A stretch of DNA of 64,000 nucleotides from Pseudomonadales bacterium. GTDB taxonomy: Bacteria; Pseudomonadota; Gammaproteobacteria; Pseudomonadales; Halieaceae. The notes under the pieces were generated by a model that was given only the letters and a program-made list of their open reading frames with translations, did not search any database and had not been told where the DNA came from. A program made the position numbers and the translations under genes. The stretch lies in NCBI GenBank assembly GCA_024234815.1, contig JACKNO010000001.1, forward strand, positions 1,612,001 to 1,676,000. The letters are read 5' to 3'. Below, in pieces: positions 26,025 through 35,580 of the stretch; the stretch's first letter is position 1, and each line of letters opens with the position of its first letter.

Positions 26025-27353
26025 ATGCTTTGGATTGAACTCGGCATTCTGCTGCTGTGTATAGTAGTCGGCGCACGGCGAGGTGGGATCGCGCTGGGTA
26101 CCGTTTCCGGACTCGGTCTGGTTTTTTTCATGGTCGTGCTGGGCTTGCCTCCGGGAAGCCCGCCGGCAGTGGTACTCGGCATGATACTCGCGGTGATTAC
26201 CGCGCTGTCGATGATGGAAGCCGCGGGTGGAATGAACTATCTCGTCGCCACCGCTGAGGGCCTGCTGCGCCGCAATCCGCGCAGGATTACCTTCCTCGCG
26301 CCCTTCGTCTCCTATCTGCTGATCTTTGCCGCCGGCACCCAGCACGTCATCTATTCGTTGCTGCCGGTTATTGCGGAAGTATCCACCCGGGCCGGCGTCA
26401 GGCCAGAGCGCCCCTTGTCCATGAGTGTGATCGCCGCCCAGCACGGACTGGTGGCGTCGCCGGTTTCGGCGGTAACCGTCGCCCTGCTGGCCGCGCTGAC
26501 ACCGCTGGGCGTCAGCCTCGGGCAGATTCTCATGGTCACGCTGCCGGCGACCCTGATCGGTGTTGCCGCCGGTATTCTCTCGGTGGCCTGGAAGGGCAGG
26601 GAACTGTCGCAGGAACCGGGCTTTGAAAACGCGGTAGCCCAGAGCGGCCGGGGTGGTGAAGAGAAAGATACGGCAAGCCCCGACACGGGCACCCGTGGCC
26701 GGGGGCCCTGCCTGACCTTCCTTATCGCTGTGGTTGTCGTCGTGCTGTTCGGATTGTTCCCGGAACTGCGACCGACCTACTCGACCCTGGTCGATGGCGT
26801 GACCACAGACACTCCCGTGGATATGGGGCGCGTCATCATGATTGTCATGCTGGCGGCCGCGGGAGTTATAACTCTGTTATTCAAGGCTGATCCGGCACTC
26901 GCGGTCAAGGGCAAGCTCATGCAGGGTGGCCTGGTGGCGATCATTTCCATTCTCGGGGTCTCCTGGTTGGGCTCCTCATTTTTTACCGCCAACGAGGCCA
27001 CCATTGTCGGAGCGATCTCCTCTCTCGTGGCGAGCTATCCCTGGGTTTTTGCACTGGGATTGTTCGTGTTGTCCATATTGCTGTTCAGTCAGGCGGCCAC
27101 GGTAGTGATTCTGTTGCCGGTTGGTGTGGCCATGGGTATGCCGCCGCATCTGTTACTGGGCGTCTATCCTGCGGTCAACGGCAATTTTTTCCTGCCGACC
27201 TACGGCACGGTGCTGGCGGCGGTTTCGTTTGACCAGACCGGAACAACACATATCGGACGGTATTTGTTGAACCACAGTTTTATGCTGCCCGGACTGGTGA
27301 CGACATTTTGCGCAACCCTGGCCGCACTGGTTCTGGCCTGGCTGCTGTTATAG
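26025..27353 (+). CDS. DcuA/DcuB-family C4-dicarboxylate carrier
   Basis: A 442-residue inner-membrane carrier of the anaerobic C4-dicarboxylate family, which exchanges or takes up fumarate, malate, aspartate and succinate. Family blocks are IVVGARRGGIALGTVSG, GTQHVIYSLLPVIAEVS, SMSVIAAQHGLVASPVSAVT, NEATIVGAISSLVAS and YPAVNGNFFLPTYGT. A variable cytoplasmic loop (about residues 195-225) contains a low-complexity charged stretch. The aspartase gene follows 43 bases later; its fumarate, or unreacted aspartate, is the likely cargo. DcuA and DcuB cannot be told apart here. Confidence 0.9.
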   Translation: MLWIELGILLLCIVVGARRGGIALGTVSGLGLVFFMVVLGLPPGSPPAVVLGMILAVITALSMMEAAGGMNYLVATAEGLLRRNPRRITFLAPFVSYLLIFAAGTQHVIYSLLPVIAEVSTRAGVRPERPLSMSVIAAQHGLVASPVSAVTVALLAALTPLGVSLGQILMVTLPATLIGVAAGILSVAWKGRELSQEPGFENAVAQSGRGGEEKDTASPDTGTRGRGPCLTFLIAVVVVVLFGLFPELRPTYSTLVDGVTTDTPVDMGRVIMIVMLAAAGVITLLFKADPALAVKGKLMQGGLVAIISILGVSWLGSSFFTANEATIVGAISSLVASYPWVFALGLFVLSILLFSQAATVVILLPVGVAMGMPPHLLLGVYPAVNGNFFLPTYGTVLAAVSFDQTGTTHIGRYLLNHSFMLPGLVTTFCATLAALVLAWLLL

Positions 27354-27396
27354 GTGATAGGGTAAAACCCGGACTCGATTAAGGAGAAGATCGAAC

Positions 27397-28875
27397 ATGT
27401 ACATCAGAACACGCATTTGCAGCGCGGTACTGGCACTGGCGCTGGTCCCCGGTTCCATCGCCGCGAAAGAAGCGGGGGGCGCGGTCAGGATGGAGCGCGA
27501 CCTGCTCGGTGAAAAAGCGGTGCCGGCGACGGCCTATTACGGTGTGCAGACGGCGCGGGCAATGGAGAATTTCCAGATATCCGGCCGCACCCTGCAGGAC
27601 TACCCCGAGCTGATCATCGCCTTCGCCCAGACCAAGGTGGCTGCCGCCAGAGCGAATACTGATGTCGGCGAGATGGACACGCAGGTGCGCGATGCCATTG
27701 TAAAAGCCGGTGAGGCGATCATGGCGGGAAAATATCTAGACCAGTTCCCGGTGGACCCGTACCAGGGGGGAGCGGGCACCTCGACGAATATGAATGTCAA
27801 CGAGGTCATGGCGAACGTGGCCCTGGAACTGACGGGACACAAGCTGGGAGAGTACAGCGTCATCGAACCACACGACCACCTCAATATGTCGCAGTCGACC
27901 AATGATTCCTACCCCACGGCGCTCAAGGTGGCGATGTTCACCAACAACGACCTGCTGGTGGCCGAAGCCGAACGGCTGATTGCATCGCTGCGCAAGAAGG
28001 GGGACGAGTTTATCTATATCCTGAAAATGGGCCGTACCGAATTGCAGGATGCGGTCCCGATGACCGTGGGCCAGGAGTTTCACGCCTTCGCTGCATCGGT
28101 GCAGACAGAAATCGATTTCCTGCGGGCGGCGGAAAAGCCGCTGTTCATCATCAACATGGGCGCAACGGCTATTGGTTCCGGTTTAAACGCGCCCGAGGGC
28201 TATGGGCAGAAGACGGCCCAACATCTGGCACAGCAGACCGGCAAACCGATCGTACTGGCTGATGACCTGTTCGCGGCCACCTGGGACCAGCACGCCTTCG
28301 TGGCGGAGTCCTCCGCGCTGAAAAGCCTCGCAGTCAAGCTCGCCAAAATCGGCCGCGACCTCATCCTGCTCTCCTCCGGGCCGCGGGCCGGCCTGGGCGA
28401 GATCAACCTGCCGCCGATGCAACCAGGCTCCTCCATCATGCCCGGCAAGGTGAACCCGGTGATCGCAGAGTTGACCAATCTGGTCGCCTACCGCGTGGTT
28501 GGCAACGACACCTCGGTGACCATGGCGGCCGCCGATGGCCAACTCCAACTCAATGCCTATGAACCATTGCAGGCCATTGCGATACTCGATTCGCAGCGCC
28601 TGCTGACCAATACCATGCGCACCTTGCGTGAGCGCTGCATCGACGGCATCACGGTCAACCGCGACACCCTGCAACAGAATATCCAGCGCACGGTGGGAAT
28701 CGTGACCGCGCTCAACCCCGTGATCGGTTACGAGCGCGCGACCGAGCTGGCGGCGGAAGCCTACCGCAGCAACAAGGGAATCCTGGAAATCGTCCGGGAG
28801 CAAAAAATTCTCACGGAGGAGCAGATCACCGAGATTATGGATCCTGACAAACTGACCGGTATGGACCGGCAATAA
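27397..28875 (+). CDS. aspA: Aspartate ammonia-lyase with an N-terminal export signal
   Basis: A 492-residue enzyme of the aspartase/fumarase superfamily that deaminates L-aspartate to fumarate. The fingerprint GSSIMPGKVNP is at about residue 344 and QGGAGTSTNMNVNE is also conserved. Unlike ordinary cytoplasmic aspartases, which begin near RMERDLLG, this one carries about 30 extra residues with a signal peptide, ICSAVLALALVPGSIAA, suggesting a periplasmic enzyme. ATG 27397 follows AAGGAGAAG. It is followed by an exported asparaginase, a porin and an exported glutaminase, and preceded by a Dcu carrier, all on one strand. Confidence 0.92.
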   Translation: MYIRTRICSAVLALALVPGSIAAKEAGGAVRMERDLLGEKAVPATAYYGVQTARAMENFQISGRTLQDYPELIIAFAQTKVAAARANTDVGEMDTQVRDAIVKAGEAIMAGKYLDQFPVDPYQGGAGTSTNMNVNEVMANVALELTGHKLGEYSVIEPHDHLNMSQSTNDSYPTALKVAMFTNNDLLVAEAERLIASLRKKGDEFIYILKMGRTELQDAVPMTVGQEFHAFAASVQTEIDFLRAAEKPLFIINMGATAIGSGLNAPEGYGQKTAQHLAQQTGKPIVLADDLFAATWDQHAFVAESSALKSLAVKLAKIGRDLILLSSGPRAGLGEINLPPMQPGSSIMPGKVNPVIAELTNLVAYRVVGNDTSVTMAAADGQLQLNAYEPLQAIAILDSQRLLTNTMRTLRERCIDGITVNRDTLQQNIQRTVGIVTALNPVIGYERATELAAEAYRSNKGILEIVREQKILTEEQITEIMDPDKLTGMDRQ

Positions 28876-28913
28876 GCTAACCTCAATATAAGTACTAACC
28901 AGGAGATATCGAC

Positions 28914-29978
28914 ATGATTCAACGCATTTCACGCACGGCATTGTTGCTGGCAGCTGCGTTTTGGACCGCGCTGCCACTGGCTGCGGCGGATAAACCCAAT
29001 ATCGTTATCCTGGCTACCGGCGGTACCATCGCCGGCTCCGCCGAGAGCCAGACCCAGGCCGGGTATACTTCGGGCCAGGTCGGCGTCGACGTCCTGATCA
29101 ACGCGGTACCGCAACTCGCCGAACTGGCCAATATCAGCGGCGAGCAGGTGGCCAATGTCGGCAGCCAGGATATGTCGGATGCCATCTGGCTGAAGCTCGC
29201 GGACCGCATCAACGCGCTGCTGGCAAAACCCGACGTGGACGGTATTGTGGTCACCCACGGCACCGACACCCTCGAGGAGACGGCCTACTTCCTCAATCTC
29301 GTGGTGGACAGTGAAAAGCCCGTGGTACTGACCGCGGCCATGCGCCCCTCCACCGCGATGTCCGCAGACGGCCCGCTCAATATTTTCAATGCTGTCGCCG
29401 TCGCGGCGGACCCAGAGGCGGAAGACCGGGGCGTGCTGGTGGTGGCAAACGATGACATCCACGGCGCACGTTCCTTTACCAAGACCAGCACCACCGACGT
29501 GCAGACCTTCCAGTCCATTGAGTACGGCCTTATCGGCGTCAGCCTGTACGGCGAGAACCGCTGGTTCCGGGAGCCTTTTCGCAAGCACACCGAGGACAGC
29601 GACTTTTCCGTGTCCGGGGTGAAGTCACTGCCCCGGGTTGACGTGATCTATATTACCGCCGACGTGTCCCCGGACCTTATTGAAGCGGCCGTGAAAAACG
29701 GCGCGAAAGGTATCGTGACGGCGGGTGTGGGCAACGGCAATATGACTGGCGCCGCTCTGGAAGCGGTGAGGGCGGCGGTGGCGCAGGGGGTGGTTGTGGT
29801 CCGCTCAACCCGGGTGCCCAGTGGCGCGGTGGGGCGCAACGTGGAAGTCAAGGATGACGAGGTCGGCACTGTTGCCTCCGGCGAATTGAACCCCGCCCGG
29901 TCGCGGGTGCTGTTGAAGCTCGCGCTGCTGAAAACCTCGGACCCGGTAACGATACAGGAGTACTTCAATACGTATTAA
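28914..29978 (+). CDS. ansB: Periplasmic L-asparaginase, type II
   Basis: A 354-residue asparaginase with a signal peptide (ALLLAAAFWTALPLAAA). The first active-site Thr is in TGGTIAG (residues 35-41) and the second in VVTHGTDTLEET (near 112-123). The Ser-Arg-Pro-type AAMRPSTAMSADGPLN block is also present. It hydrolyses asparagine to aspartate and ammonia in the periplasm, feeding the exported aspartase encoded 38 bases upstream. The ATG follows AGGAG. Type II enzymes are high-affinity and secreted, so this location agrees with the rest of the locus. Confidence 0.95.
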   Translation: MIQRISRTALLLAAAFWTALPLAAADKPNIVILATGGTIAGSAESQTQAGYTSGQVGVDVLINAVPQLAELANISGEQVANVGSQDMSDAIWLKLADRINALLAKPDVDGIVVTHGTDTLEETAYFLNLVVDSEKPVVLTAAMRPSTAMSADGPLNIFNAVAVAADPEAEDRGVLVVANDDIHGARSFTKTSTTDVQTFQSIEYGLIGVSLYGENRWFREPFRKHTEDSDFSVSGVKSLPRVDVIYITADVSPDLIEAAVKNGAKGIVTAGVGNGNMTGAALEAVRAAVAQGVVVVRSTRVPSGAVGRNVEVKDDEVGTVASGELNPARSRVLLKLALLKTSDPVTIQEYFNTY

Positions 29979-30013
29979 TGCGGGGAAAAAATATCGACCG
30001 TGACAGGGTTCGA

Positions 30014-30037
30014 GGGGGGAGACTGTTGTCGCCCCCC
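30014..30037 (+). repeat. GC-rich hairpin after ansB
   Basis: GGGGGG (30014-30019) and GAC (30021-30023) pair with GTC (30028-30030) and CCCCCC (30032-30037), with an A-G mismatch and a TGTT loop. No T-run follows, so it may slow or protect the transcript rather than stop it. It lies 36 bases after the ansB stop codon. Confidence 0.45.
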
Positions 30038-30069
30038 GGCCTTGGCATGGGGTGTCACGTTAAGACAAT

Positions 30070-30098
30070 TTGTTATTTACAGAGAAGTCACATATTCT
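30070..30098 (+). promoter_or_regulatory. Candidate sigma-70 promoter for the porin gene
   Basis: TTGTTA (30070-30075) and TATTCT (30093-30098) are separated by 17 bases. Each box matches four or five of six consensus positions. The start codon of the porin is 84 bases downstream. The fit is moderate. Confidence 0.35.
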
Positions 30099-30181
30099 TT
30101 TTTTGAATAGCTGCCTGGCGCGGGGAAAGGAGTATCCAGTGGAGCTTGATAATCAAAACAAGTCCTACCGAGGAATTACCA

Positions 30182-31654
30182 GTGAATAAGAGAATCCTGC
30201 TCCCGGCGGCAGTTTTGTGCGCCTCTTTTATGCTCAATGCGGAAGCCGCTACCGATGCGGAGCGAATCAGCGCGCTGGAAGCGCAACTGAGACAGCAAAA
30301 GGCAGCCATGGAGCAGCAGCAACGCTTGCTGGAATCCGTGGAGGCCGAACTGAAACGGCTGAAGGCCGGGGAGGATGCCCAGCAGGGCCCCCAGGTGGGC
30401 CAGGAGATTCCGGTACCGCCCATGCAGGAGCCCTTTGGTTCGCCGGCGGAGCCTGAACCGGCCGTGGCCCGCGCGACCGAGCCCGCAGGGAAGGCGACCG
30501 AAAATTTTACTGCCGATATCTACGGTTTCGCCATGGCTGACGCCATTTACGATTTCAAGCGGGTCGATCCCGATTGGGCGGATACCCTGCGGATCACCAC
30601 CATTCCCACCCAGGGCGGCGCCTACGGCAATAATGGAGACTTCCTCTTCAGCGTGCGTCAGTCACGACTCGGGATCAAGGGCGGCTATGGCGACGATATC
30701 ACCTACATACTGGAGGGCGAGCTGTTCGGCGTCGGCTCAGACGAGGGCCAGACCACGCTCCGGGTGCGTCACGCCTGGGCGACCTATAAAAACTTTGGCA
30801 TGGGCCAGTACTGGTCCGGTTTCATGGACATCGATATCTTCCCCAATACCATCGATTACTGGGGACCGGTGGGCATGGTGTTTTACCGCAACAAGCAGGC
30901 TCGGTACACTTTCCCGATGGGCGAGGACGAATTCTCGATTTCGCTGGAGAACCCCGACACTGCCTTGAGCGTGGGTGAATTCCGCGACACTGGCAACTGC
31001 GACCTGCCCAACCCTGCACCCGATTGCGAGTCTGTGGATTCCACGGCAGAAGAGGTATTCCAGGCTTACAACGACATCCCGGACCTGGTCGGTCGCTACC
31101 GTGACAACGGCGACTTCGGCCACTACCAGGTGGCGGGTATCGTGCGCAAACTGGGTTATGAACGACTGGACAACGGAAACAAGGACTATGAGATCGGCTG
31201 GGGCGTCAATACCAGTGCCGGATTAAAGACCTGGGGGAGCGATGTCCTGAAATTGCAGCTTGTCTACGGCGAGGGCATCGGCAACTACATGAACGACGGG
31301 GGTCTCGATATCGCCCCCGACTCGGCGAATATTCTCAGGGCCGGGGCCGAGGCCGTACCCACTCTGGGCATCAGCACCTACTACGATCACTTCTGGAACG
31401 AGCAGTGGTCCAGTTCCGTCGGCTGGTCGCTGATTGATCTCGATACCACCGACGGTCAGGCGCAGACAGAATTCCAAAAGGGCCAGATCGCACAAATCAA
31501 CCTGCTGCACTATCCCGCGAAGAACGTTATGCTGGGTACAGAGTTTATCTGGGGCCAGCGCGAGGATGTCTCCGGCAATATCGGTTCCGACTACCGGGTC
31601 CAGTTCAGCCTGAAAGTCAACTTTGATACCGGTGACCTGGTACGCGGCGACTGA
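30182..31654 (+). CDS. DcaP-like outer-membrane porin
   Basis: A 490-residue outer-membrane protein. It begins with a signal peptide (LLPAAVLCASFMLNAEA), then a short coiled coil of about 40 residues (ERISALEAQLRQQKAAMEQQ) and a beta-barrel with alternating aromatic residues that ends VQFSLKVNFDTGDLVRGD. Sequences such as NFTADIYGFAMADAIYDFK and VRQSRLGIKGGYGDD are typical of DcaP-type trimeric channels. GTG 30182 is chosen because GAGGA sits ahead and translation from the upstream start would bury the signal peptide. In its place between asparaginase and glutaminase genes it probably admits amides or dicarboxylates; specificity is inferred. Confidence 0.83.
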   Translation: MNKRILLPAAVLCASFMLNAEAATDAERISALEAQLRQQKAAMEQQQRLLESVEAELKRLKAGEDAQQGPQVGQEIPVPPMQEPFGSPAEPEPAVARATEPAGKATENFTADIYGFAMADAIYDFKRVDPDWADTLRITTIPTQGGAYGNNGDFLFSVRQSRLGIKGGYGDDITYILEGELFGVGSDEGQTTLRVRHAWATYKNFGMGQYWSGFMDIDIFPNTIDYWGPVGMVFYRNKQARYTFPMGEDEFSISLENPDTALSVGEFRDTGNCDLPNPAPDCESVDSTAEEVFQAYNDIPDLVGRYRDNGDFGHYQVAGIVRKLGYERLDNGNKDYEIGWGVNTSAGLKTWGSDVLKLQLVYGEGIGNYMNDGGLDIAPDSANILRAGAEAVPTLGISTYYDHFWNEQWSSSVGWSLIDLDTTDGQAQTEFQKGQIAQINLLHYPAKNVMLGTEFIWGQREDVSGNIGSDYRVQFSLKVNFDTGDLVRGD

Positions 31655-31755
31655 AGCCGCGGAGGGTCGCGGGAAGTATAAATAGAAAATAAATGTGGCG
31701 ACGCAGCAGCTTGGTGCCACTCGTTTCACAATCGATAGTCCCTGGAGGCAATGCC

Positions 31756-32793
31756 ATGAACAGGTCTGTATCCCTTTTATCACGCGCTTCCGTGGGCCTG
31801 CTCGCCACGCTCCTGGTGTTGTGTTGCATGACCGGTGCCGCTCGCGCGGCCCTGCCCGACGCCGCCGCGATCCAGGCCGCGATCGACAAGGCCTACGAAG
31901 ACTACAAAGGTCTCGAGGAGGGCGCGGTTGCCGACTATATCCCGGCGCTGGCCAAGGTCGATCCCAAGGTCTATGGCATTGCGCTGGTGACCACGGATGG
32001 CAAGGTGTATACCGCGGGCGATCTCAAGACACAGGTCTCCATCCAGTCCATCTCCAAGGTGTTTACCATGGCCAAGGTGATGGATGAATCCGGCCCGCAG
32101 TCCATCTACGACAACATGGGTGTGGACGCCACCGGGCAGGTGTTCAATTCCATCGTCGCTGTTGAGCAGTACAAGGGTGCCGAAATGAATGCCCTGGTGA
32201 ACCCGGGCGCTATCGCCGCCACGGGAATGGTAAAGGGCGAGAACTACGATGCGATCTGGAACAGCCTGTTGAACTATTACAGCGAATTCGCGGGGCGCAA
32301 ACTCACGGTACTGGAGGATGTGTACAAATCGGAAGCGGAAACCAACCAGCGCAACCAGGCCCTGGCCATGTTGATGTACGCTTACGGCCACATCGAGGGT
32401 GATCCCCTGCAGGCGACCGACATCTACACCCGCCAGTGCTCTGTGGGTGTCAACGCGCAGGACCTGGCGAACATGGCCGCCACCCTCGCCAATGCCGGCA
32501 AGAACCCGGTCACCGGCAAGCGGGTCGCCACCGCCGAGAACGTCCCTGAAATCCTGGCGGTAATGGCGACCGCCGGGCTGTACGATGATTCGGGTAAGTG
32601 GCTTTACAGGACGGGCCTGCCAGCCAAGAGCGGCGTGGGCGGCGGTATCATCGCCGTGTCACCGGGCAAGTTCGGTATAGCGGTGATCTCACCTCCCCTG
32701 GATGCCGCGGGAAACAGCATACGGGCCCAGGAAGCCATCGCGGATATTTCCAATGCGCTGGGTGGCAATCCCTATGTGGTGCAAGCGCGCTGA
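31756..32793 (+). CDS. glsA: Exported glutaminase
   Basis: A 345-residue serine-type glutaminase (beta-lactamase-like fold) that turns glutamine into glutamate and ammonia. The catalytic SISK tetrad is at residues 98-101 (VSIQSISKVF); NPGAIAATGM and TRQCSVGVNAQDLANMAATL are conserved in the family. Unlike typical cytoplasmic GlsA it starts with a signal peptide, VGLLATLLVLCCMTGAARA, so it should be periplasmic. The ATG at 31756 follows GGAGG. It closes the exported amide-degradation locus. The glutamate made could not be taken up by the nearby GltS, which is only a stump. Confidence 0.93.
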   Translation: MNRSVSLLSRASVGLLATLLVLCCMTGAARAALPDAAAIQAAIDKAYEDYKGLEEGAVADYIPALAKVDPKVYGIALVTTDGKVYTAGDLKTQVSIQSISKVFTMAKVMDESGPQSIYDNMGVDATGQVFNSIVAVEQYKGAEMNALVNPGAIAATGMVKGENYDAIWNSLLNYYSEFAGRKLTVLEDVYKSEAETNQRNQALAMLMYAYGHIEGDPLQATDIYTRQCSVGVNAQDLANMAATLANAGKNPVTGKRVATAENVPEILAVMATAGLYDDSGKWLYRTGLPAKSGVGGGIIAVSPGKFGIAVISPPLDAAGNSIRAQEAIADISNALGGNPYVVQAR

Positions 32794-32883
32794 GAGCCCA
32801 TCTGGTCCACTCAGGGCTGCCCGCTGGATTCTGCCCCACAGGTAGTTCACACTTGTGCCACTCAATTACCTACAGGGGAATCG

Positions 32884-34005
32884 ATGGTGCAAATCGAAAG
32901 CTCAGCCATCCGCAAGTTTCTGTCGCGCGACCTGCTGGATGTTTTCATCCGCGTGGGCCTGCTGGTGTTTATGCTGGTGTTGTGCAGTCGCGTAATCGCG
33001 CCTTTCGTCAACCTGGCGCTGTGGTCGGTGGTCCTGGCCATCGCCCTGTACCCTGTGCACAGGAAACTCGCCTCCTATATGGGTGGCCGGCAGGGGCGTG
33101 CGGCCACGGTGCTGGTGCTGGCCGGACTGCTCCTGATCGGCGTGCCCACGGTAATGCTGGGCGCCTCCTTCGCCAAACAGATCCAGGCGGGCTATGACCG
33201 CTTCGAATCCGGCACCGTAACCATACCGCAGCCCCGGGAATCGGTAGCGGAATGGCCACTTGTCGGTAAGCGGGTCTACAGTCTCTGGCAGGAAGCCGCC
33301 ACCAACCTGCCTGAATTTGCGCAGGAAAACAGGGAGACGCTCGGCAGTCTGTCCCGGCGGGCGGTGCGGGCTGCCGCGAGCACTGCGGGGTCCGTACTAC
33401 TATTCCTGGCGTCACTGATCGTCGCCGGCATCGTCATGGCCTATGGCGAATCCGGCAGCCGGGCGGTGGGCGATATCATCTGCCGATTCACCAGCCGTGA
33501 GAGCGGGCCGCCCTTACAATCCCTGATCACCGCCACGGTGCGCTCGGTGGCGACCGGGGTCATCGGTGTCGCGTTCATCCAGGCGCTGATACTGGGCGTC
33601 GGCTTCATCTGGGCGGGCGTCCCGGCCGCGGGCCTTTGGGCCTTGCTGGTGTTGGTGCTGGGGATTCTGCAGGCGCCGGCGCTGCTCGTCACACTACCGG
33701 TCATCGGCTATATATGGACCGCCGGCGATGCCAGCAACACCATGAACATCGTCTACACCGTCTACCTGGGTCTGGGTGGTCTCGCCGATAACTTCCTCAA
33801 GCCGCTGCTGCTGGCCCGCGGGGTGGAGGCACCGATGCCGGTGATTCTGCTCGGCGCGCTAGGGGGCATGGTCAGCGGCGGTATCGTCGGTATGTTTGTC
33901 GGAGCGGTCCTACTGGCAGTCGGCTACCAGCTGTTCATGGCCTGGGTGGCCTCCAGCGCCGACGAAGAGGATGCCGACGCCGACCCGGCGGCAGAAACGC
34001 CATAG
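32884..34005 (+). CDS. AI-2E (PerM)-family membrane protein
   Basis: A 373-residue protein with about eight hydrophobic segments and the large central soluble region typical of the family. The C-terminal half carries AGVPAAGLWALLVLVLGILQ and the YLGLGGLADNFLKPLLLARG block with GGMVSGGIVGMFVGAVLLAV, which are characteristic. Members have been proposed as autoinducer-2 exporters or Na+/H+ antiporters, and many have no known role. An acidic tail (SADEEDADADPAAE) ends the protein. The NodT-type gene follows after 20 bases, so it may be an accessory member of the export operon. Confidence 0.87.
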   Translation: MVQIESSAIRKFLSRDLLDVFIRVGLLVFMLVLCSRVIAPFVNLALWSVVLAIALYPVHRKLASYMGGRQGRAATVLVLAGLLLIGVPTVMLGASFAKQIQAGYDRFESGTVTIPQPRESVAEWPLVGKRVYSLWQEAATNLPEFAQENRETLGSLSRRAVRAAASTAGSVLLFLASLIVAGIVMAYGESGSRAVGDIICRFTSRESGPPLQSLITATVRSVATGVIGVAFIQALILGVGFIWAGVPAAGLWALLVLVLGILQAPALLVTLPVIGYIWTAGDASNTMNIVYTVYLGLGGLADNFLKPLLLARGVEAPMPVILLGALGGMVSGGIVGMFVGAVLLAVGYQLFMAWVASSADEEDADADPAAETP

Positions 34006-34025
34006 ACCCCGGGAGAGTACGCGAG

Positions 34026-35580
34026 GTGCGTGGCACCTTCCCCACGCGACTCGCTGCGCTGGCCGCGGCGGGCCTGCTCGCCGCCTGTACCACACTGGGG
34101 CCTGATTACCAGGAGCCGGAAGTGGCATGGCTTGCCGATTGGCAGACCGACCTGTACGGCCAGTTGCGGGACCCGCAGCGCCAGTCCGACGTGGACCTGA
34201 GTTTCTGGTGGCAGGTGTTCGACGATGCCACCCTCAACGGCCTGATCGAGACCGCGCGCCGGGAAAATCCCGATTTGCAAATCGCCGGCTTGCGCATCCT
34301 GGAAAGCCGTGCCCAGCTGGGCATTGCCGGCAGCAACCTCTATCCCCAGCTGCAGCAGGTGAACGGCGCCGCCACCTATATCGACAGCCGGCAGAGTGGC
34401 GGGGCAGTGGACAACGACAACAGTTCCACGGCCTACCAGGCCGGCTTCGATATCGGTTGGGAACTGGATTTCTGGGGGCGCTTCCAGCGCGGCGTGGAAT
34501 CGGCGGACGCGGCGTTTTTCGCGTCGATCACCAATCAGCAGGACGTGCAGGTGTTGCTGGCGGCACAGGTTGCGGACCTGTATTTTTCCTACCGCACCAC
34601 CCGCGCACTGATCGATATCGCCCGCAAGAATGCCGAGATACAGAAACGCAGCCTGGACATCACCGAGCGCCTCTACAAGGGGGGGCAGCAATCGGAGCTG
34701 GACCTGCAGCAGGCCAAGGCCCAGTACCTGACAACGCTGTCCACTGTCCCACCGCTGGAGATCAGGCTCACCCAGACCCGCAACGCCCTGGCGACCCTGT
34801 TGGCCCGTCCGCCCCGGCGCGATTCCGGAGTTGGCGGCGGTCCCGGAGGAACTGCCCGAGGTCCCGAGGGTGGCTATCGACGAGATACCGGCCAGGCTGC
34901 TGGCGCGGCGCCCGGACGTTCGCACCGCGGCCTGGTTGGTCGCCGCACAGTCCGCGCAAATTGGAATCGCGGAGGCCGACTACTACCCCGCCATAAGCCT
35001 GCTGGGAACTATCGGCTGGTCGGGTACCACCGACAGTGGCACGCCCGATAGCACCGTACTCGGCGGGGGGCCGGCATTCACCTGGAACGTCTTCGACCAC
35101 GGCCGGATCGCCGACAACGTACGCCTGCAGGACGCGCGCCTCCAGCAGACCATCGAGGGTTTCCAGAACCGCGTGCTCCTGGCGGCCCAGGAGATCGACA
35201 ACGCCGCCATCACCGTGGTCAAGACGCACGAGTTGCAGGCCGTGCTCGAACAGTCGGTTACCGCTGCGGAGCGCTCGCTGGAACTCGCCACAACGCTGTA
35301 TGTCGAGGGCTATGCGGATTTCTCCCGGGTACTGGACGCGCAGCGTTCGGTGTTCTCCCAGACCACCGATGAACTGGCCAACCGCGGCAATCATGTCAGT
35401 GCCATTATCGATCTGTACCGGGCCCTTGGCGGCGGCTGGGTGGAAACGCCCATCGAGCAGTTGCTACCAGCCCCCACCCGCGAAACCATGCAGCAGCGCA
35501 GTGACTGGGGCGATCTGTTGACCGCCCCGCTGCCGGTGCCGCCCGAGGGGCCATCTTTGAATCCAGGATCTAGCAAATGA
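34026..35580 (+). pseudogene. NodT-family outer-membrane efflux lipoprotein gene with a one-base frameshift
   Basis: The gene should encode an outer-membrane factor of roughly 515 residues. The first part has a lipoprotein signal (AALAAAGLLAACTTLGPDYQ) and PDLQIAGLRILESRAQLGIA; the second continues IPARLLARRPDVRTAAWLVA and ends with VIDLYRALGGGWVETP. The frames change at the CCCC run 34812-34815: reading with one C fewer restores RPPGAIPELAAVPEELPE, exactly what the family has. So a single inserted C, real or a sequencing error, splits the gene into 34026-35051 and 34831-35580. The HlyD-type partner starts on the last bases of this gene. Confidence 0.82.

Noticed and set aside
30000..30040. 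GGGTTCGAGG as the T-arm of a tRNA
   Set aside because: No acceptor, D or anticodon arms can be formed around it.
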